Notes: generated by a model not told the origin, from the letters alone. 64,000 bases of DNA from Pseudomonas sp. TCU-HL1 (GCF_001708505.1 NZ_CP015992.1:3224001-3288000); one strand, 5' to 3'. Shown: positions 34,662 through 45,336, counted from the first letter of the stretch. A program made the numbers and translations.

Positions 34662-35057
34662 ATGCTGATCAAGATCCCGGATGCCCGACGATGCCTTCGT
34701 CGAAAAGCTGAAACGTCAGACCGGCTCGTCCACCGGTTCAAGGCATACGCCCAAGGCTGCCGCTGAATACGACTTCCTGGTCAAAACCGTTGAGTGGCAG
34801 AAGCGCGAGATTGCCCGCCTGGAAGAGCTGGTGGCCGTCCGTGATCAGACCTGAAGGCGCCCGATCTGCTGCCATCCTCCTCCTGGAAGCGACAGGGCAG
34901 GGCGACTTGCTCAACGATTCGGTACCAGAATCGTCACCAGCTCGGCGCCGGCCGGCTCCTGCAGCGGATGATTTTGGTACCGAACCAAGCTGACTCCTCA
35001 GGTTGGCGAGACCATGGATCACTTTTGGCCCGGTTGAACGGGCAGGGGCGTTCCTGA
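34662..35057 (+). pseudogene. 132-aa coiled-coil cargo gene, frameshifted (C copy 2)
   Basis: At least eight single-base indels relative to 49722-50120. Confidence 0.72.
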
Positions 35058-35151
35058 TGGGAGTTATCGATGCGTTCTTGATTTTGGTGGCTGCCTGATC
35101 GCTGCTTCCTGCTTGGTGTTGGCAGTCCGTTATGGGCTCTGGATCAAATAG
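35057..35151 (+). pseudogene. 31-aa membrane peptide gene, frameshifted (C copy 2)
   Basis: One T missing in a T-run relative to 50120-50215. Confidence 0.6.
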
Positions 35152-35399
35152 GTACCAAAACCCTCGCCGGCGCCGCGGTCCTGGAAGAGATTCTGGGACC
35201 ATTTCCCCGCCCTCGGTGCACGTCCGCGACCCCCTAGGCCTCCGCCGCGCCGGACCCACCTCGCGCCATGATCACCCTCAGTTGCTCGCAGCGGCGTTAC
35301 ACATCGCACGCCGGGGAGGCCAATTGCAGGTCTTCAACCTTCCGAGGAACGACTCGCCCGTCTAGCCCAGCTGGGGCGGCGCGATGGTCGTGCAGACTT

Positions 35400-35576
35400 T
35401 TACAGCCACAAGATCGCGGCCAGCATTGCGCTAGCGAGCACCAGGAATATCGGTGTGGTCAGGTTCAGCCTTGGTGACTTCTTGGGGTTTTCAAGCGGCA
35501 GCGGTGGCCTTGATTCGCTTTTCTGGCGCTTTTCCCGCTGTTCCTGCCGATACCACTCCCTGTCCTGCATTCCCAT
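35400..35576 (-). CDS. 58-aa single-pass membrane protein (C copy 2)
   Basis: As 50464-50640, with two compensating indels at 35482-35490 that change a few residues. Confidence 0.65.
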   Translation of the reverse strand: MGMQDREWYRQEQREKRQKSESRPPLPLENPKKSPRLNLTTPIFLVLASAMLAAILWL

Positions 35577-35763
35577 TTCTAGGCCCTTTCCTGGCGTGCT
35601 TTAGGTGTGTTTCCGGCGCGCTGGGTGGGCCGGGAAAGTCGGGGTACTGGTAATACCCGACTTTTGTCTCATTTTTTTACTTCATCGACGCTTTATCGCT
35701 TCCTTGCTTCCACCCTCCTGGTCGTTCTTTGCCTGCTCCGGCGACGACCTATTGCGGGGGCTG

Positions 35764-35943
35764 CTAGTCCCTTTTTTTGTGGAAGCGCTCCAGGTCCTCT
35801 GGGGTCATTTCCTCAAGGCCCTTGAGGATCAGCCAGCGTAGAACCTCGGTGTCTTTGACCGATGCCTGGAGGTGGATGACGGCTTTGACGGTCTCTTTCT
35901 CGACCTTCCGCCACGTTGCATCGTCGATGTGTTTGGTTGGCAT
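35764..35943 (-). CDS. Repressor candidate (C copy 2)
   Basis: Copy of 50827-51006. Confidence 0.7.
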   Translation of the reverse strand: MPTKHIDDATWRKVEKETVKAVIHLQASVKDTEVLRWLILKGLEEMTPEDLERFHKKRD

Positions 35944-36071
35944 GTTTTCCTTGTGCGTCAAGTGCTTGGCGCTTTCTATCGTAGCCTGATTTTCTCAGAG
36001 CCTTGACATTGAGATTCTAAGAATCTAATTTCCGCACCGGAATCTAATTTCTGAGAAACTCAGGTGCAGGG

Positions 36072-37111
36072 ATGATTGACTGGACGTCGCTGTTCATCGA
36101 GCTGAACCATTCGCCCCTCCAGGCTGGGGCGGTGGTCTGCATCGAAGCGGACGGAACGATTGCCTGGGAGACCCCTCGCAAGATGCAAGTTCGCGGCTCG
36201 CATGAGTCGTCGATGCATGTTCGTAGCGTAGGCGGGGACGGCAAAGGCAATGCAACTCACCTCTATATCGATGGAAACCCTTCCAAGTGGCTTCAAGGCC
36301 ACAACCTGTTGGTTCGGATGACTTGCTCGCTCTCGTTTGGGATGTTTTCGCCAGGGTCTGCGGGATATTTCAACTTGAGCCTACTGACTTTGAACGTCAG
36401 AAAGTTAGGGCAGGGCAGTACCGGCGTTACCCGCATCGACTATAACCGCATGTTTGAACTTCAAGTAGGTCGGATGTTCGCTCCTGGTTGCGAGCTGGTG
36501 AGTTCAAGTGCAAGTCTCGGCATGGACGGCCCGTTCATGATCGCGGAACTCTGATATTTGGCAAGGGTAGTACGCATTGGCGTATTACCTGTTATTGCAA
36601 GGCTGACGAGATTACGGGAAAGGGCTCTCACAAGTTGGCCGAAGAGTTCCATTCAATTCCTGAGATTCACGAATTCATCGATAACAAGCTTCGTGTTGAA
36701 CTTCGGTTGCTGTCGAAGAAGCTTAAGGGCGCTCGACCTGGAATACGGTCACAAACTCACCCCGGCGGCTCTATGGGCTCAGTACCGCCATTTTATTGGG
36801 GAACTTGATATGTCTGAGCAAATTGAACTTAACAGCCAGCAACTCTTGAGTTGCCGAATAAGCTTCGCGCTACGTACGTTCTTTGGAAGCAAAGGCCATG
36901 ACTTATTCAGCATGCTTTCGAAGCCTACGTATTACCGCCATCGCAAAGAACTTCTCTCGCTGGTATTGATATCAATATCAGGTGCGATCGACGCGATGAC
37001 ACGAACGTTATTCCGATGATTCGCGTCCTGGAAGCTAAGCCAGCGGCTATTCCGTCTTTCTTCTTTGAAAAGAATCTTGTTCATTTCTCCACCAGGAGGG
37101 CGCAAGCATGA
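36072..37111 (+). pseudogene. Replication initiation gene, multiply frameshifted (C copy 2)
   Basis: Indels at about 36306, 36422, 36461, 36727, 36844, 36893 and 36961, all one base, break the 346-aa frame seen intact at 51135-52175. Confidence 0.8.
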
Positions 37112-37357
37112 AGAGCATGTTTGACAACTATTTTGGCGGAAAGATCGACTCTCGGTCTGTGATGCAAGGCAAGATTCGCAAAATGGAAGTTACCGGCAGT
37201 GTTATTGCCGAGGCTATCCGGTCGTCGAGTCCAGGACTCCGGCTGAAATTCTTTCTGATCGCGTTCAACTCGCGAAAGAAAAGAAGTGGCAACTTGTCGC
37301 TTCGCGCAGTAGTGGCGCCCCTTTCCTGGGCGACGCCTTTGAACTTCCAAACTCCTA
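37108..37357 (+). pseudogene. 83-aa gene, frameshifted (C copy 2)
   Basis: One G missing at about 37221 and one A missing at the stop codon. Confidence 0.7.
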
Positions 37358-37375
37358 CTCTTCCTGGAGCAAACT

Positions 37376-37686
37376 ATGTCCAATGTATTCGTGAAGTCTC
37401 CATCACTGTTCCTGCACCTTCCGTAGCGGTACTTCTGGTGCGGGCAAGCCTTATACCATGGCAGAAGCCTACGCCCATCTTCCGGGCTGCGACTTCCCGC
37501 AGAAGTTCTCCTACTACTGCCTACGAACAAGAAGTGCTGCCGACTGGGGACTATGAAGTCCCTCTCAAGGGCGAAGTTAAAGATGGACGCGTAGTGTTCG
37601 ACCTCGATCCACGTCAGGGCCGTCGTGTTTCTTCGGATATCCGTCCGGCTCCGACTTCTACCGCTCCAAAAGCTGCGCAGGGCTAA
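37376..37686 (+). pseudogene. ssDNA-binding gene, frameshifted (C copy 2)
   Basis: Bases missing at about 37394, 37408 and 37520 relative to 52442-52756. Confidence 0.72.
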
Positions 37687-37688
37687 CT

Positions 37689-37802
37689 ATGAGCCTTGAG
37701 TGCGATGACTGCGGGGAAGAGTTCGAAGAGGACGATCCCGGCATCCTGGTGGAAGACGGCGAGCAACTTTGCCCCTTCTGTAACTCCGAGGAATCGGATT
37801 AA
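37689..37802 (+). CDS. 37-aa zinc-ribbon peptide (C copy 2)
   Basis: Copy of 52759-52872. Confidence 0.7.
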   Translation: MSLECDDCGEEFEEDDPGILVEDGEQLCPFCNSEESD

Positions 37803-37820
37803 TCAACTAACGGGGGCTCT

Positions 37821-37955
37821 ATGCCGGAGTCTCTAACAACTTTGACGGTAGAGGGTTTAACGACCGTGTATACCGCAGGATTCTTGCTCACGGTCACTTG
37901 CTGGGCGATGGGCATGAAAATCGGCGTCGCAATTGGCGTCATTAAAAAACTGTAA
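37821..37955 (+). CDS. 44-aa membrane peptide (C copy 2)
   Basis: Copy of 52891-53025. Confidence 0.62.
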   Translation: MPESLTTLTVEGLTTVYTAGFLLTVTCWAMGMKIGVAIGVIKKL

Positions 37956-37967
37956 TGGAGAAACAAC

Positions 37968-38102
37968 ATGGCTGAGATTTTCGCTTCCGTAGACCTGACT
38001 GATGTTGCCGCTTGGGTGGGCGCTACCGGTGTTCTGATCATCGGTATCACCATGGCTTTCAAGGCGATCGGCCTCGGCAAACGCGGCGTCAAAATGGCCT
38101 AA
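37968..38102 (+). CDS. Major coat protein without signal peptide (C copy 2)
   Basis: Copy of 53038-53172. Confidence 0.8.
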   Translation: MAEIFASVDLTDVAAWVGATGVLIIGITMAFKAIGLGKRGVKMA

Positions 38103-38141
38103 GGCCAGGGGAGGGGATAGCAATATCCCCTCTAAACCCTA

Positions 38142-38258
38142 ATGGAACAATTAGCGATTTCTCCGGCGGATATAGCCATGCTCGCTTACTCGCTGGTGTT
38201 TATCGGTGGAGTAATAGGCGGATGGGCATTTGTTCTCGGCATACAGCAGCGCTTTTAG
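38142..38258 (+). CDS. 38-aa membrane peptide (C copy 2)
   Basis: Copy of 53212-53328. Confidence 0.6.
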   Translation: MEQLAISPADIAMLAYSLVFIGGVIGGWAFVLGIQQRF

Positions 38259-39739
38259 CGCTGTTTGTTTTCTCTCTCCCTGTTTCGGCGGCCGTTCGTG
38301 CACCGATCAAAACTACAGCGCAGCAAGTTGGTAAGACTGCGCATACTCCAAGCTTCCAAACGCCAAATGGTGAACTGGCTTATTTTGGCGCCGACACTTA
38401 TTACGATGTTGTATCGGGCTCTCGTTTTAGTGCAGGGGATTCTCCATCGCCTACAGTTCGTCCTGCCGCCTCTACTGTTGGTACTCCTCAGTTTCCTTAT
38501 GGTCCGAGTCAAGCTCTTCCAGGTAATGGGCCTGATGGTTCAATTACGCGAGTTAAGGTTACGCCTAAGGCGGTAGTTCCTAAGGCTCCCATTGTTACGC
38601 GCCTTAAGAACATCGTTAAAACTAATCCAGCTTCATTGGCTTTGAATGCGGCGGTGACGGCGGCGGTCGCGGGGGTGGGTTGGGTCATGAGCGACGATAA
38701 TACAAAGTTGCAAAAGCAGGCAAAGACTTATCAGAACATGCCGGTATCTGGTGAAGGCACGTTTAACCCGTTAAACATTTGCCAGATTTATCCCGCGTCG
38801 CAGACGCTCGACAAGATCACTGTGACCACCTTTGGCGGTGTGCTGTATGCGGTCGGCGTTTTCACGCCAGTTCAAAACGGCGGCAGTGGCCGGCCGGCAG
38901 ACTTTAGTCAGCACGTGAATAACTGTACGGCTTCGGGGTTGGGTTATTCGTGGTATCCCTCGGGTATTTGGCCGTCTTCGGGCGCCAAGGCTATTTCGGT
39001 CTCGGATATCAAGACGACCAAGACTGATCTTGCTGAAGCTGATTACAGCGCCTTGGACACCTATACCGCTGGGCGTCCTGCGTCGGATTGGTTGCAGTAT
39101 CAGAAGTTTGTTTGTGAGCAGGATGCTGATCCAGCGGCCTGCTATAAGGCGACTTCTACGCTGAGTTTCTCTGGGCCTGCCACGGCGGTGGGGCCTTCCT
39201 GGTCGAGCACGAAAACTTACCTTAAGCCGGACGGTTCTACCGGTACCCAGGTAACAAACAACTCGACGCAGTACAACTTCACTTATGGACCGAATTATTT
39301 CGATACGGGTTCTACTACCACCTCAACGGTGACTCAGGATGGTCAGCTGGTTTCCACCGAGACTTCTCAGGATACAAGTGCGCCGCAAGAAGTTCCTCCC
39401 GATACTGAATCTGAGCCGGAAGAGCAATATACGTTTGATGATTCCGAGCTTCCTGAGGTAACCCCATTTTACGAACAAAAATATCCTGACGGATTCCAGG
39501 GCGTTTGGAGTGAGGCGAAGTCTGACTTTGAAAACAGTGAATTCATTTCATTTCTGCACTCGTTTGTTCCTAGCTTCTCTGGGACTTGCCCAACTTGGTC
39601 TATGAATTTCGCCATAGGCGCTATGGCTAACTTCGGTACTATTCCGTTTCAAAGCATCTGTTATGTATTCGACTTTGTTAAAAGCATCTTCCTGGTAACT
39701 GCGGCGTTCGCTTGTCGCTACATTATGTTTGGAGGCTGA
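38222..39739 (+). CDS. Adsorption protein (C copy 2)
   Basis: Intact copy of 53292-54809. Confidence 0.86.
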   Translation: MGICSRHTAALLALFVFSLPVSAAVRAPIKTTAQQVGKTAHTPSFQTPNGELAYFGADTYYDVVSGSRFSAGDSPSPTVRPAASTVGTPQFPYGPSQALPGNGPDGSITRVKVTPKAVVPKAPIVTRLKNIVKTNPASLALNAAVTAAVAGVGWVMSDDNTKLQKQAKTYQNMPVSGEGTFNPLNICQIYPASQTLDKITVTTFGGVLYAVGVFTPVQNGGSGRPADFSQHVNNCTASGLGYSWYPSGIWPSSGAKAISVSDIKTTKTDLAEADYSALDTYTAGRPASDWLQYQKFVCEQDADPAACYKATSTLSFSGPATAVGPSWSSTKTYLKPDGSTGTQVTNNSTQYNFTYGPNYFDTGSTTTSTVTQDGQLVSTETSQDTSAPQEVPPDTESEPEEQYTFDDSELPEVTPFYEQKYPDGFQGVWSEAKSDFENSEFISFLHSFVPSFSGTCPTWSMNFAIGAMANFGTIPFQSICYVFDFVKSIFLVTAAFACRYIMFGG

Positions 39740-39740
39740 T

Positions 39741-40079
39741 ATGGGAGCCATATTTCAGTTCTTCACCGCGTTGCTGGCCAAGATTTCGGCGGTTGCCAGT
39801 TGGCTGCTGGCAGTGGTCAAGCGCGTTTTTGATGATTTGTGGAATATCGTTACTGATCTCGCATGCTGGGTCCTAGAGAGCGTATTGGGGCTGGCTTCTT
39901 CTGCGCTATCTACTATTGATGTTCCGTTTAATCCTCAGACGTATTACGGCATGCTCCCGCCTGATGTTGTGAATATGCTCGGCGTTATTGGCCTTACTCA
40001 GGCACTGACGATGATTGTCGCCGCCCTGGTAGTCCGTTTCTTGCTGCAAACTATCCCGTTCGTTCGCTGGGGGTCCTGA
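39741..40079 (+). CDS. pVI-like minor coat protein (C copy 2)
   Basis: Intact copy of 54811-55149. Confidence 0.76.
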   Translation: MGAIFQFFTALLAKISAVASWLLAVVKRVFDDLWNIVTDLACWVLESVLGLASSALSTIDVPFNPQTYYGMLPPDVVNMLGVIGLTQALTMIVAALVVRFLLQTIPFVRWGS

Positions 40080-40081
40080 TC

Positions 40082-41224
40082 ATGATTAACCTGATGCTGG
40101 GTCAACCAGGTGGCGGCAAATCTTATGAGTCCGTGGCGTTTCATGTAATACCGGCCGTGGTGGAGCAGGGGAGGCGAGTGATTACTAACTTGCCGCTCGC
40201 CCTGGACGTTTGGGAGAGTTATTGGCCGGGCTGCACGAAATTAATCGAGATTCGTCAGCCTCAATTGATAGATGGCGAACTTGTGCGGCCTTTTAGTCGC
40301 CTGGATCATTACGGTGATACGTGGCGCCATCCTGTGACGGGTGTTGGTCCTTTGTATGTGGTCGATGAATGCCATCTTGCAATCCCGCTTCGCGGGCCTG
40401 ACCCGAAGGAGCAAGTGCGCGTTGAGGAATGGTTCTCCCTGCACCGTCACGAACTGGCCGACGTACTTCTGATTACGCAGAGTTACGGCAAGATCAATAA
40501 GGCGATTCGTGACCTAGTTCAGGTTGTTTATCGCTGCAAGAAGGCTACGGCGTTTGGCTTTTCTAATCGGTATATCCGCAAGGTCCAGGACGGATTGCGC
40601 GGTGATGTCGTCAACACTACGGATCGTAAATATGAGAAGAAGTACTTCGCGCTTTACAAGTCGCATACGAGGTCAAGTGCCGCCGCCCAGGAGCTGGATG
40701 CCAATGACATTATTCCGATCTGGAAGCGTTGGCCGTTTAAGGGGGCTGCACTTTGTTTTCTCTTCTTCTTTTGCTTCGTTATTTATCAGGCTACTAAAGA
40801 TGATGAAAAGAAAGTTCCTCCGGCACCTAAGGCAAAGCCAGTCCAGGTCGAGCACCAGGAGCCGACGCCGGTAGTTGCGCCTTCGCCTGTACCTGGCGAA
40901 GTTGCTCAGCCTCGTGGGCCTGAGCAGAAGCTGCATCCGTACCAGGGTCTGTCGATGCATCTCCAGGCGCTGCTCAAGGGCAAGCGCTTCCGCAATGGTG
41001 TTGAGGAAGAGTTCCTGGGTGGCTATGTGACCATCGCGCAGAACGGCCAGCCGATCCGTCGCGTGTCGTTCGATGATCTCCGTACCGCCGGCTATGAAGT
41101 GGCCTATGAGTCCGATACGGTTGTTAGCCTGACCTACAAGGGCTTTGACGTAGGGTTCGTCGTTGCCGACCTGCCGACCACCGGCCTGGCCTCGAAAGTG
41201 ACAACGGCCGGCGTCGCGGACTAA
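40082..41224 (+). CDS. zot: Zot/pI-type assembly ATPase (C copy 2)
   Basis: Intact copy of 55152-56294. Confidence 0.9.
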   Translation: MINLMLGQPGGGKSYESVAFHVIPAVVEQGRRVITNLPLALDVWESYWPGCTKLIEIRQPQLIDGELVRPFSRLDHYGDTWRHPVTGVGPLYVVDECHLAIPLRGPDPKEQVRVEEWFSLHRHELADVLLITQSYGKINKAIRDLVQVVYRCKKATAFGFSNRYIRKVQDGLRGDVVNTTDRKYEKKYFALYKSHTRSSAAAQELDANDIIPIWKRWPFKGAALCFLFFFCFVIYQATKDDEKKVPPAPKAKPVQVEHQEPTPVVAPSPVPGEVAQPRGPEQKLHPYQGLSMHLQALLKGKRFRNGVEEEFLGGYVTIAQNGQPIRRVSFDDLRTAGYEVAYESDTVVSLTYKGFDVGFVVADLPTTGLASKVTTAGVAD

Positions 41225-41388
41225 CGTGATTGGGAGGGCTCCCGCTTGCGGGAGGGACCCGATCACGGTAGGCAGGGGCGACGGTCTGGATCGTTCCTTC
41301 CGAACAGCCCGCAGCGTCGCCAGCTCGCCATCGCCGGTTACCACCTTCAAAAACCACGGGGAACGGCTCCGCCGTCACCTCCTATGGC

Positions 41389-41397
41389 TTCGCATAA
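41389..41397 (+). other. Internal XerC-arm repeat (C copy 2)
   Basis: See 56459-56467. Confidence 0.6.
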
Positions 41398-41409
41398 TTG
41401 GAGTTCCGT

Positions 41410-41568
41410 ATGATCCTGAGCTACGAGCTTGTCGATGATCCTGGTCATGAGCACGAGGAAGAGGTGGAAACCCAGTTCCACGCCTGTCTACGGCTCCAGT
41501 CGATCGAGGCGTTTTGTTCCTGGTGGGAACTGACGGACGAAGACGGCGAGGTGTTGATGTCGTCATGA
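41410..41568 (+). CDS. 52-aa acidic cassette protein (C copy 2)
   Basis: Copy of 56480-56638. Confidence 0.65.
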   Translation: MILSYELVDDPGHEHEEEVETQFHACLRLQSIEAFCSWWELTDEDGEVLMSS

Positions 41569-41729
41569 GAAACCGTTTCCCTGGTACCTGTTATCGCTGC
41601 GGCTTGCTGGTCCCGAAGGGCGCCGGGCATTTCGAGCGAATCGCTGGCGGCTGGCGTGTTCAGCACGCTGAATGCTGCTTGAAGGCTCGCGAGGAACGGG
41701 CAGGAAGAGAAATCCAAGGCTTCGCATAA
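41565..41729 (+). CDS. 54-aa Cys-rich cassette protein (C copy 2)
   Basis: Copy of 56635-56799. Confidence 0.7.
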   Translation: MRNRFPGTCYRCGLLVPKGAGHFERIAGGWRVQHAECCLKAREERAGREIQGFA

Positions 41730-41810
41730 TTTCAGGCGTTACGTTGAGCGGGGTCCGGACACTGGCGTAGCCCTCCGGGCCTCGCGTAACGTAATGGCGA
41801 TTATGCGCAA
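41721..41810 (+). other. Folded attP of phage C (C2/C3 junction)
   Basis: Same as 49257-49346. Confidence 0.83.
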
Positions 41811-42039
41811 GCCCATCCCCCTCGTTATCCCCTCCAATCTCGTCCAGGACGCGCGTTTGTACGCTCCTGGGCGTGAGGACCTGGACGCAGTCTGTTATGT
41901 GCTTCAGGACTATCCCAGGCTCGTTTCCGAGGTGCGCAAGTTGCGTGGTCGTGTTGATCAGCTGGATCGCGAAGGGGCCGATTTCGATGCTCGCCTTGAA
42001 GCGCTCCAGGAAGCGTGCCGGGCAATCCTGGACCTCTGA
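41803..42039 (+). CDS. attP-embedded small coiled-coil protein (C copy 3)
   Basis: Intact copy of 49339-49575. Confidence 0.75.
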   Translation: MRKPIPLVIPSNLVQDARLYAPGREDLDAVCYVLQDYPRLVSEVRKLRGRVDQLDREGADFDARLEALQEACRAILDL

Positions 42040-42185
42040 CTGGTACCATTTTCGACCTCGAGGATCTGCACCTGGTTGAAAGTTTGGTACCAAAGCTATT
42101 GCGACTCTCGATGGGTATTGGTACCTTTTTGGCTGACCAGGTCATGCCCTGGATCTCGCAATTGGTACCAAATGGAGAGTTGAAG

Positions 42186-42584
42186 ATGCTGATCAAGATC
42201 CCGGATGCCGACGATGCCTTCGTCGAAAAGCTGAAACGTCAGACCGGCTCGTCCACCGGTTCCAAGGCATACGCCAAGGCTGCCGCTGAATACGACTTCC
42301 TGGTCAAAACCGTTGAGTGGCAGAAGCGCGAGATTGCCCGCCTGGAAGAGCTGGTGGCCGTCCGTGATCAGACCCTGAAGGGCGCCCGATCTGCTGCCAT
42401 CCTCCTCCTGGAAGCGACAGGGCAGGGCGACTTGCTCAACGATTCGGTACCAGAATCGTCACCAGCTCGGCGCCGGCCGGCTCCTGCAGCGGATGATTTT
42501 GGTACCGAAACCAAGCTGACTCCTCAGGTTGGCGAGACCATGGATCACTTTTTGGCCCGGTTGAACCGGCAGGGGCGTTCCTGA
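42186..42584 (+). CDS. 132-aa coiled-coil cargo protein (C copy 3)
   Basis: Intact copy of 49722-50120. Confidence 0.72.
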   Translation: MLIKIPDADDAFVEKLKRQTGSSTGSKAYAKAAAEYDFLVKTVEWQKREIARLEELVAVRDQTLKGARSAAILLLEATGQGDLLNDSVPESSPARRRPAPAADDFGTETKLTPQVGETMDHFLARLNRQGRS

Positions 42585-42679
42585 TGGGAGTTATCGATGC
42601 GTTCTTGATTTTTGGTGGCTGCCTGATCGCTGCTTCCTGCTTGGTGTTGGCAGTCCGTTATGGGCTCTGGATCAAATAG
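42584..42679 (+). CDS. 31-aa membrane peptide (C copy 3)
   Basis: Intact copy of 50120-50215. Confidence 0.6.
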   Translation: MGVIDAFLIFGGCLIAASCLVLAVRYGLWIK

Positions 42680-42927
42680 GTACCAAAACCCTCGCCGGCG
42701 CCGCGGTCCTGGAAGAGATTCTGGGACCATTTCCCGCCCCTCGGTGCACGTCCGCGACCCCCTAGGCCTCCGCCGCGCCGGACCCACCTCGCGCCATGAT
42801 CACCCTCAGTTGCTCGCAGCGGCGTTACACATCGCACGCCGGGGAGGCCAATTGCAGGTCTTCAACCTTCCGAGGAACGACTCGCCCGTCTAGCCCAGCT
42901 GGGGCGGCGCGATGGTCGTGCAGACTT

Positions 42928-43104
42928 TTACAGCCACAAGATCGCGGCCAGCATTGCGCTAGCGAGCACCAGGAATATCGGTGTGGTCAGGTTCAGCCTT
43001 GGTGACTTCTTTGGGGTTTCAAGCGGCAGCGGTGGCCTTGATTCGCTTTTCTGGCGCTTTTCCCGCTGTTCCTGCCGATACCACTCCCTGTCCTGCATTC
43101 CCAT
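42928..43104 (-). CDS. 58-aa single-pass membrane protein (C copy 3)
   Basis: Copy of 50464-50640. Confidence 0.68.
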   Translation of the reverse strand: MGMQDREWYRQEQREKRQKSESRPPLPLETPKKSPRLNLTTPIFLVLASAMLAAILWL

Positions 43105-43290
43105 TTCTAGGCCCTTTCCTGGCGTGCTTTAGGTGTGTTTCCGGCGCGCTGGGTGGGCCGGGAAAGTCGGGTACTGGTAATACCCGACTTTTGTCTCATT
43201 TTTTTACTTCATCGACGCTTTATCGCTTCCTTGCTTCCACCCTCCTGGTCGTTCTTTGCCTGCTCCGGCGACGACCTATTGCGGGGGCTG

Positions 43291-43470
43291 CTAGTCCCTT
43301 TTTTTGTGGAAGCGCTCCAGGTCCTCTGGGGTCATTTCCTCAAGGCCCTTGAGGATCAGCCAGCGTAGAACCTCGGTGTCTTTGACCGATGCCTGGAGGT
43401 GGATGACGGCTTTGACGGTCTCTTTCTCGACCTTCCGCCACGTTGCATCGTCGATGTGTTTGGTTGGCAT
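43291..43470 (-). CDS. Repressor candidate (C copy 3)
   Basis: Copy of 50827-51006. Confidence 0.7.
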   Translation of the reverse strand: MPTKHIDDATWRKVEKETVKAVIHLQASVKDTEVLRWLILKGLEEMTPEDLERFHKKRD

Positions 43471-43598
43471 GTTTTCCTTGTGCGTCAAGTGCTTGGCGCT
43501 TTCTATCGTAGCCTGATTTTCTCAGAGCCTTGACATTGAGATTCTAAGAATCTAATTTCCGCACCGGAATCTAATTTCTGAGAAACTCAGGTGCAGGG

Positions 43599-44639
43599 AT
43601 GATTGACTGGACGTCGCTGTTCATCGAGCTGAACCATTCGCCCCTCCAGGCTGGGGCGGTGGTCTGCATCGAAGCGGACGGAACGATTGCCTGGGAGACC
43701 CCTCGCAAGATGCAAGTTCGCGGCTCGCATGAGTCGTCGATGCATGTTCGTAGCGTAGGCGGGGACGGCAAAGGCAATGCAACTCACCTCTATATCGATG
43801 GAAACCCTTCCAAGTGGCTTCAAGGCCACAACCTTGTTGGTTCGGATGACTTGCTCGCTCTCGTTTGGGATGTTTTCGCCAGGGTCTGCGGGATATTTCA
43901 ACTTGAGCCTACTGACTTTGAACGTCAGAAAGTTAGGGCAGGGCAGTACCGCGTTACCCGCATCGACTATAACCGCATGTTTGAACTTCCAAGTAGGTCG
44001 GATGTTCGCTCCTGGTTGCGAGCTGGTGAGTTCAAGTGCAAGTCTCGGCATGGACGGCCCGTTCATGATCGCGGAACTCTGATATTTGGCAAGGGTAGTA
44101 CGCATTGGCGTATTACCTGTTATTGCAAGGCTGACGAGATTACGGGAAAGGGCTCTCACAAGTTGGCCGAAGAGTTCCATTCAATTCCTGAGATTCACGA
44201 ATTCATCGATAACAAGCTTCGTGTTGAACTTCGGTTGCTGTCGAAGAAGCTTAAGGCGCTCGACCTGGAATACGGTCACAAACTCACCCCGGCGGCTCTA
44301 TGGGCTCAGTACCGCCATTTTATTGGGGAACTTGATATGTCTGAGCAAATTGAACTTAACAGCCAGCAACTTCTTGAGTTGCCGAATAAGCTTCGCGCTA
44401 CGTACGTTCTTTGGAAGCAAGGCCATGACTTATTCAGCATGCTTTCGAAGCCTACGTATTACCGCCATCGCAAAGAACTTCTCTCGCTGGGTATTGATAT
44501 CAATATCAGGTGCGATCGACGCGATGACACGAACGTTATTCCGATGATTCGCGTCCTGGAAGCTAAGCCAGCGGCTATTCCGTCTTTCTTCTTTGAAAAG
44601 AATCTTGTTCATTTCTCCACCAGGAGGGCGCAAGCATGA
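43599..44639 (+). CDS. Phage replication initiation protein, II/X family (C copy 3)
   Basis: Intact copy of 51135-52175. Confidence 0.87.
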   Translation: MIDWTSLFIELNHSPLQAGAVVCIEADGTIAWETPRKMQVRGSHESSMHVRSVGGDGKGNATHLYIDGNPSKWLQGHNLVGSDDLLALVWDVFARVCGIFQLEPTDFERQKVRAGQYRVTRIDYNRMFELPSRSDVRSWLRAGEFKCKSRHGRPVHDRGTLIFGKGSTHWRITCYCKADEITGKGSHKLAEEFHSIPEIHEFIDNKLRVELRLLSKKLKALDLEYGHKLTPAALWAQYRHFIGELDMSEQIELNSQQLLELPNKLRATYVLWKQGHDLFSMLSKPTYYRHRKELLSLGIDINIRCDRRDDTNVIPMIRVLEAKPAAIPSFFFEKNLVHFSTRRAQA

Positions 44640-44887
44640 AGAGCATGTTTGACAACTATTTTGGCGGAAAGATCGACTCTCGGTCTGTGATGCAAGGCAA
44701 GATTCGCAAAATGGAAGTTACCGGCAGTGTTATTGCCGAGGCTATCCGGGTCGTCGAGTCCAGGACTCCGGCTGAAATTCTTTCTGATCGCGTTCAACTC
44801 GCGAAAGAAAAGAAGTGGCAACTTGTCGCTTCGCGCAGTAGTGGCGCCCCTTTCCTGGGCGACGCCTTTGAACTTCCAAACTCCTAA
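44636..44887 (+). CDS. Hypothetical 83-aa protein (C copy 3)
   Basis: Copy of 52172-52423. Confidence 0.7.
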   Translation: MKSMFDNYFGGKIDSRSVMQGKIRKMEVTGSVIAEAIRVVESRTPAEILSDRVQLAKEKKWQLVASRSSGAPFLGDAFELPNS

Positions 44888-44905
44888 CTCTTCCTGGAGC
44901 AAACT

Positions 44906-45220
44906 ATGTCCAATGTATTCGTGAAAGTCTCCATCACTGCTTCCTGCACCTTCCGTAGCGGTACTTCTGGTGCGGGCAAGCCTTATACCATGGCAGAAGC
45001 CTACGCCCATCTTCCGGGCTGCGACTTCCCGCAGAAGTTCTCCTACTACTGCCGTAGCGAACAAGAAGTGCTGCCGACTGGGGACTATGAAGTCCCTCTC
45101 AAGGGCGAAGTTAAAGATGGACGCGTAGTGTTCGACCTCGATCCACGTCAGGGCCGTCGTGTTTCTTCGGATATCCGTCCGGCTCCGACTTCTACCGCTC
45201 CAAAAGCTGCGCAGGGCTAA
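44906..45220 (+). CDS. ssDNA-binding protein candidate (C copy 3)
   Basis: Copy of 52442-52756. Confidence 0.74.
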   Translation: MSNVFVKVSITASCTFRSGTSGAGKPYTMAEAYAHLPGCDFPQKFSYYCRSEQEVLPTGDYEVPLKGEVKDGRVVFDLDPRQGRRVSSDIRPAPTSTAPKAAQG

Positions 45221-45222
45221 CT

Positions 45223-45336
45223 ATGAGCCTTGAGTGCGATGACTGCGGGGAAGAGTTCGAAGAGGACGATCCCGGCATCCTGGTGGAAGACGGCGAGCAA
45301 CTTTGCCCCTTCTGTAACTCCGAGGAATCGGATTAA
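45223..45336 (+). CDS. 37-aa zinc-ribbon peptide (C copy 3)
   Basis: Copy of 52759-52872. Confidence 0.7.
   Translation: MSLECDDCGEEFEEDDPGILVEDGEQLCPFCNSEESD

Larger units (their letters stand above)
34198..41720 (+). mobile_element. Inovirus prophage C, copy 2
   Basis: This 7523-bp unit has many single-base indels at 34270-35240 and 36300-37530. Everything from about 37540 rightward (coat, adsorption, pVI, Zot) is intact. Confidence 0.92.

Noticed and set aside
36072..37111. C2 replication gene as a truly decayed gene
   Set aside because: Seven or more one-base indels with few substitutions in a copy otherwise identical to its neighbours is more like unpolished sequence.
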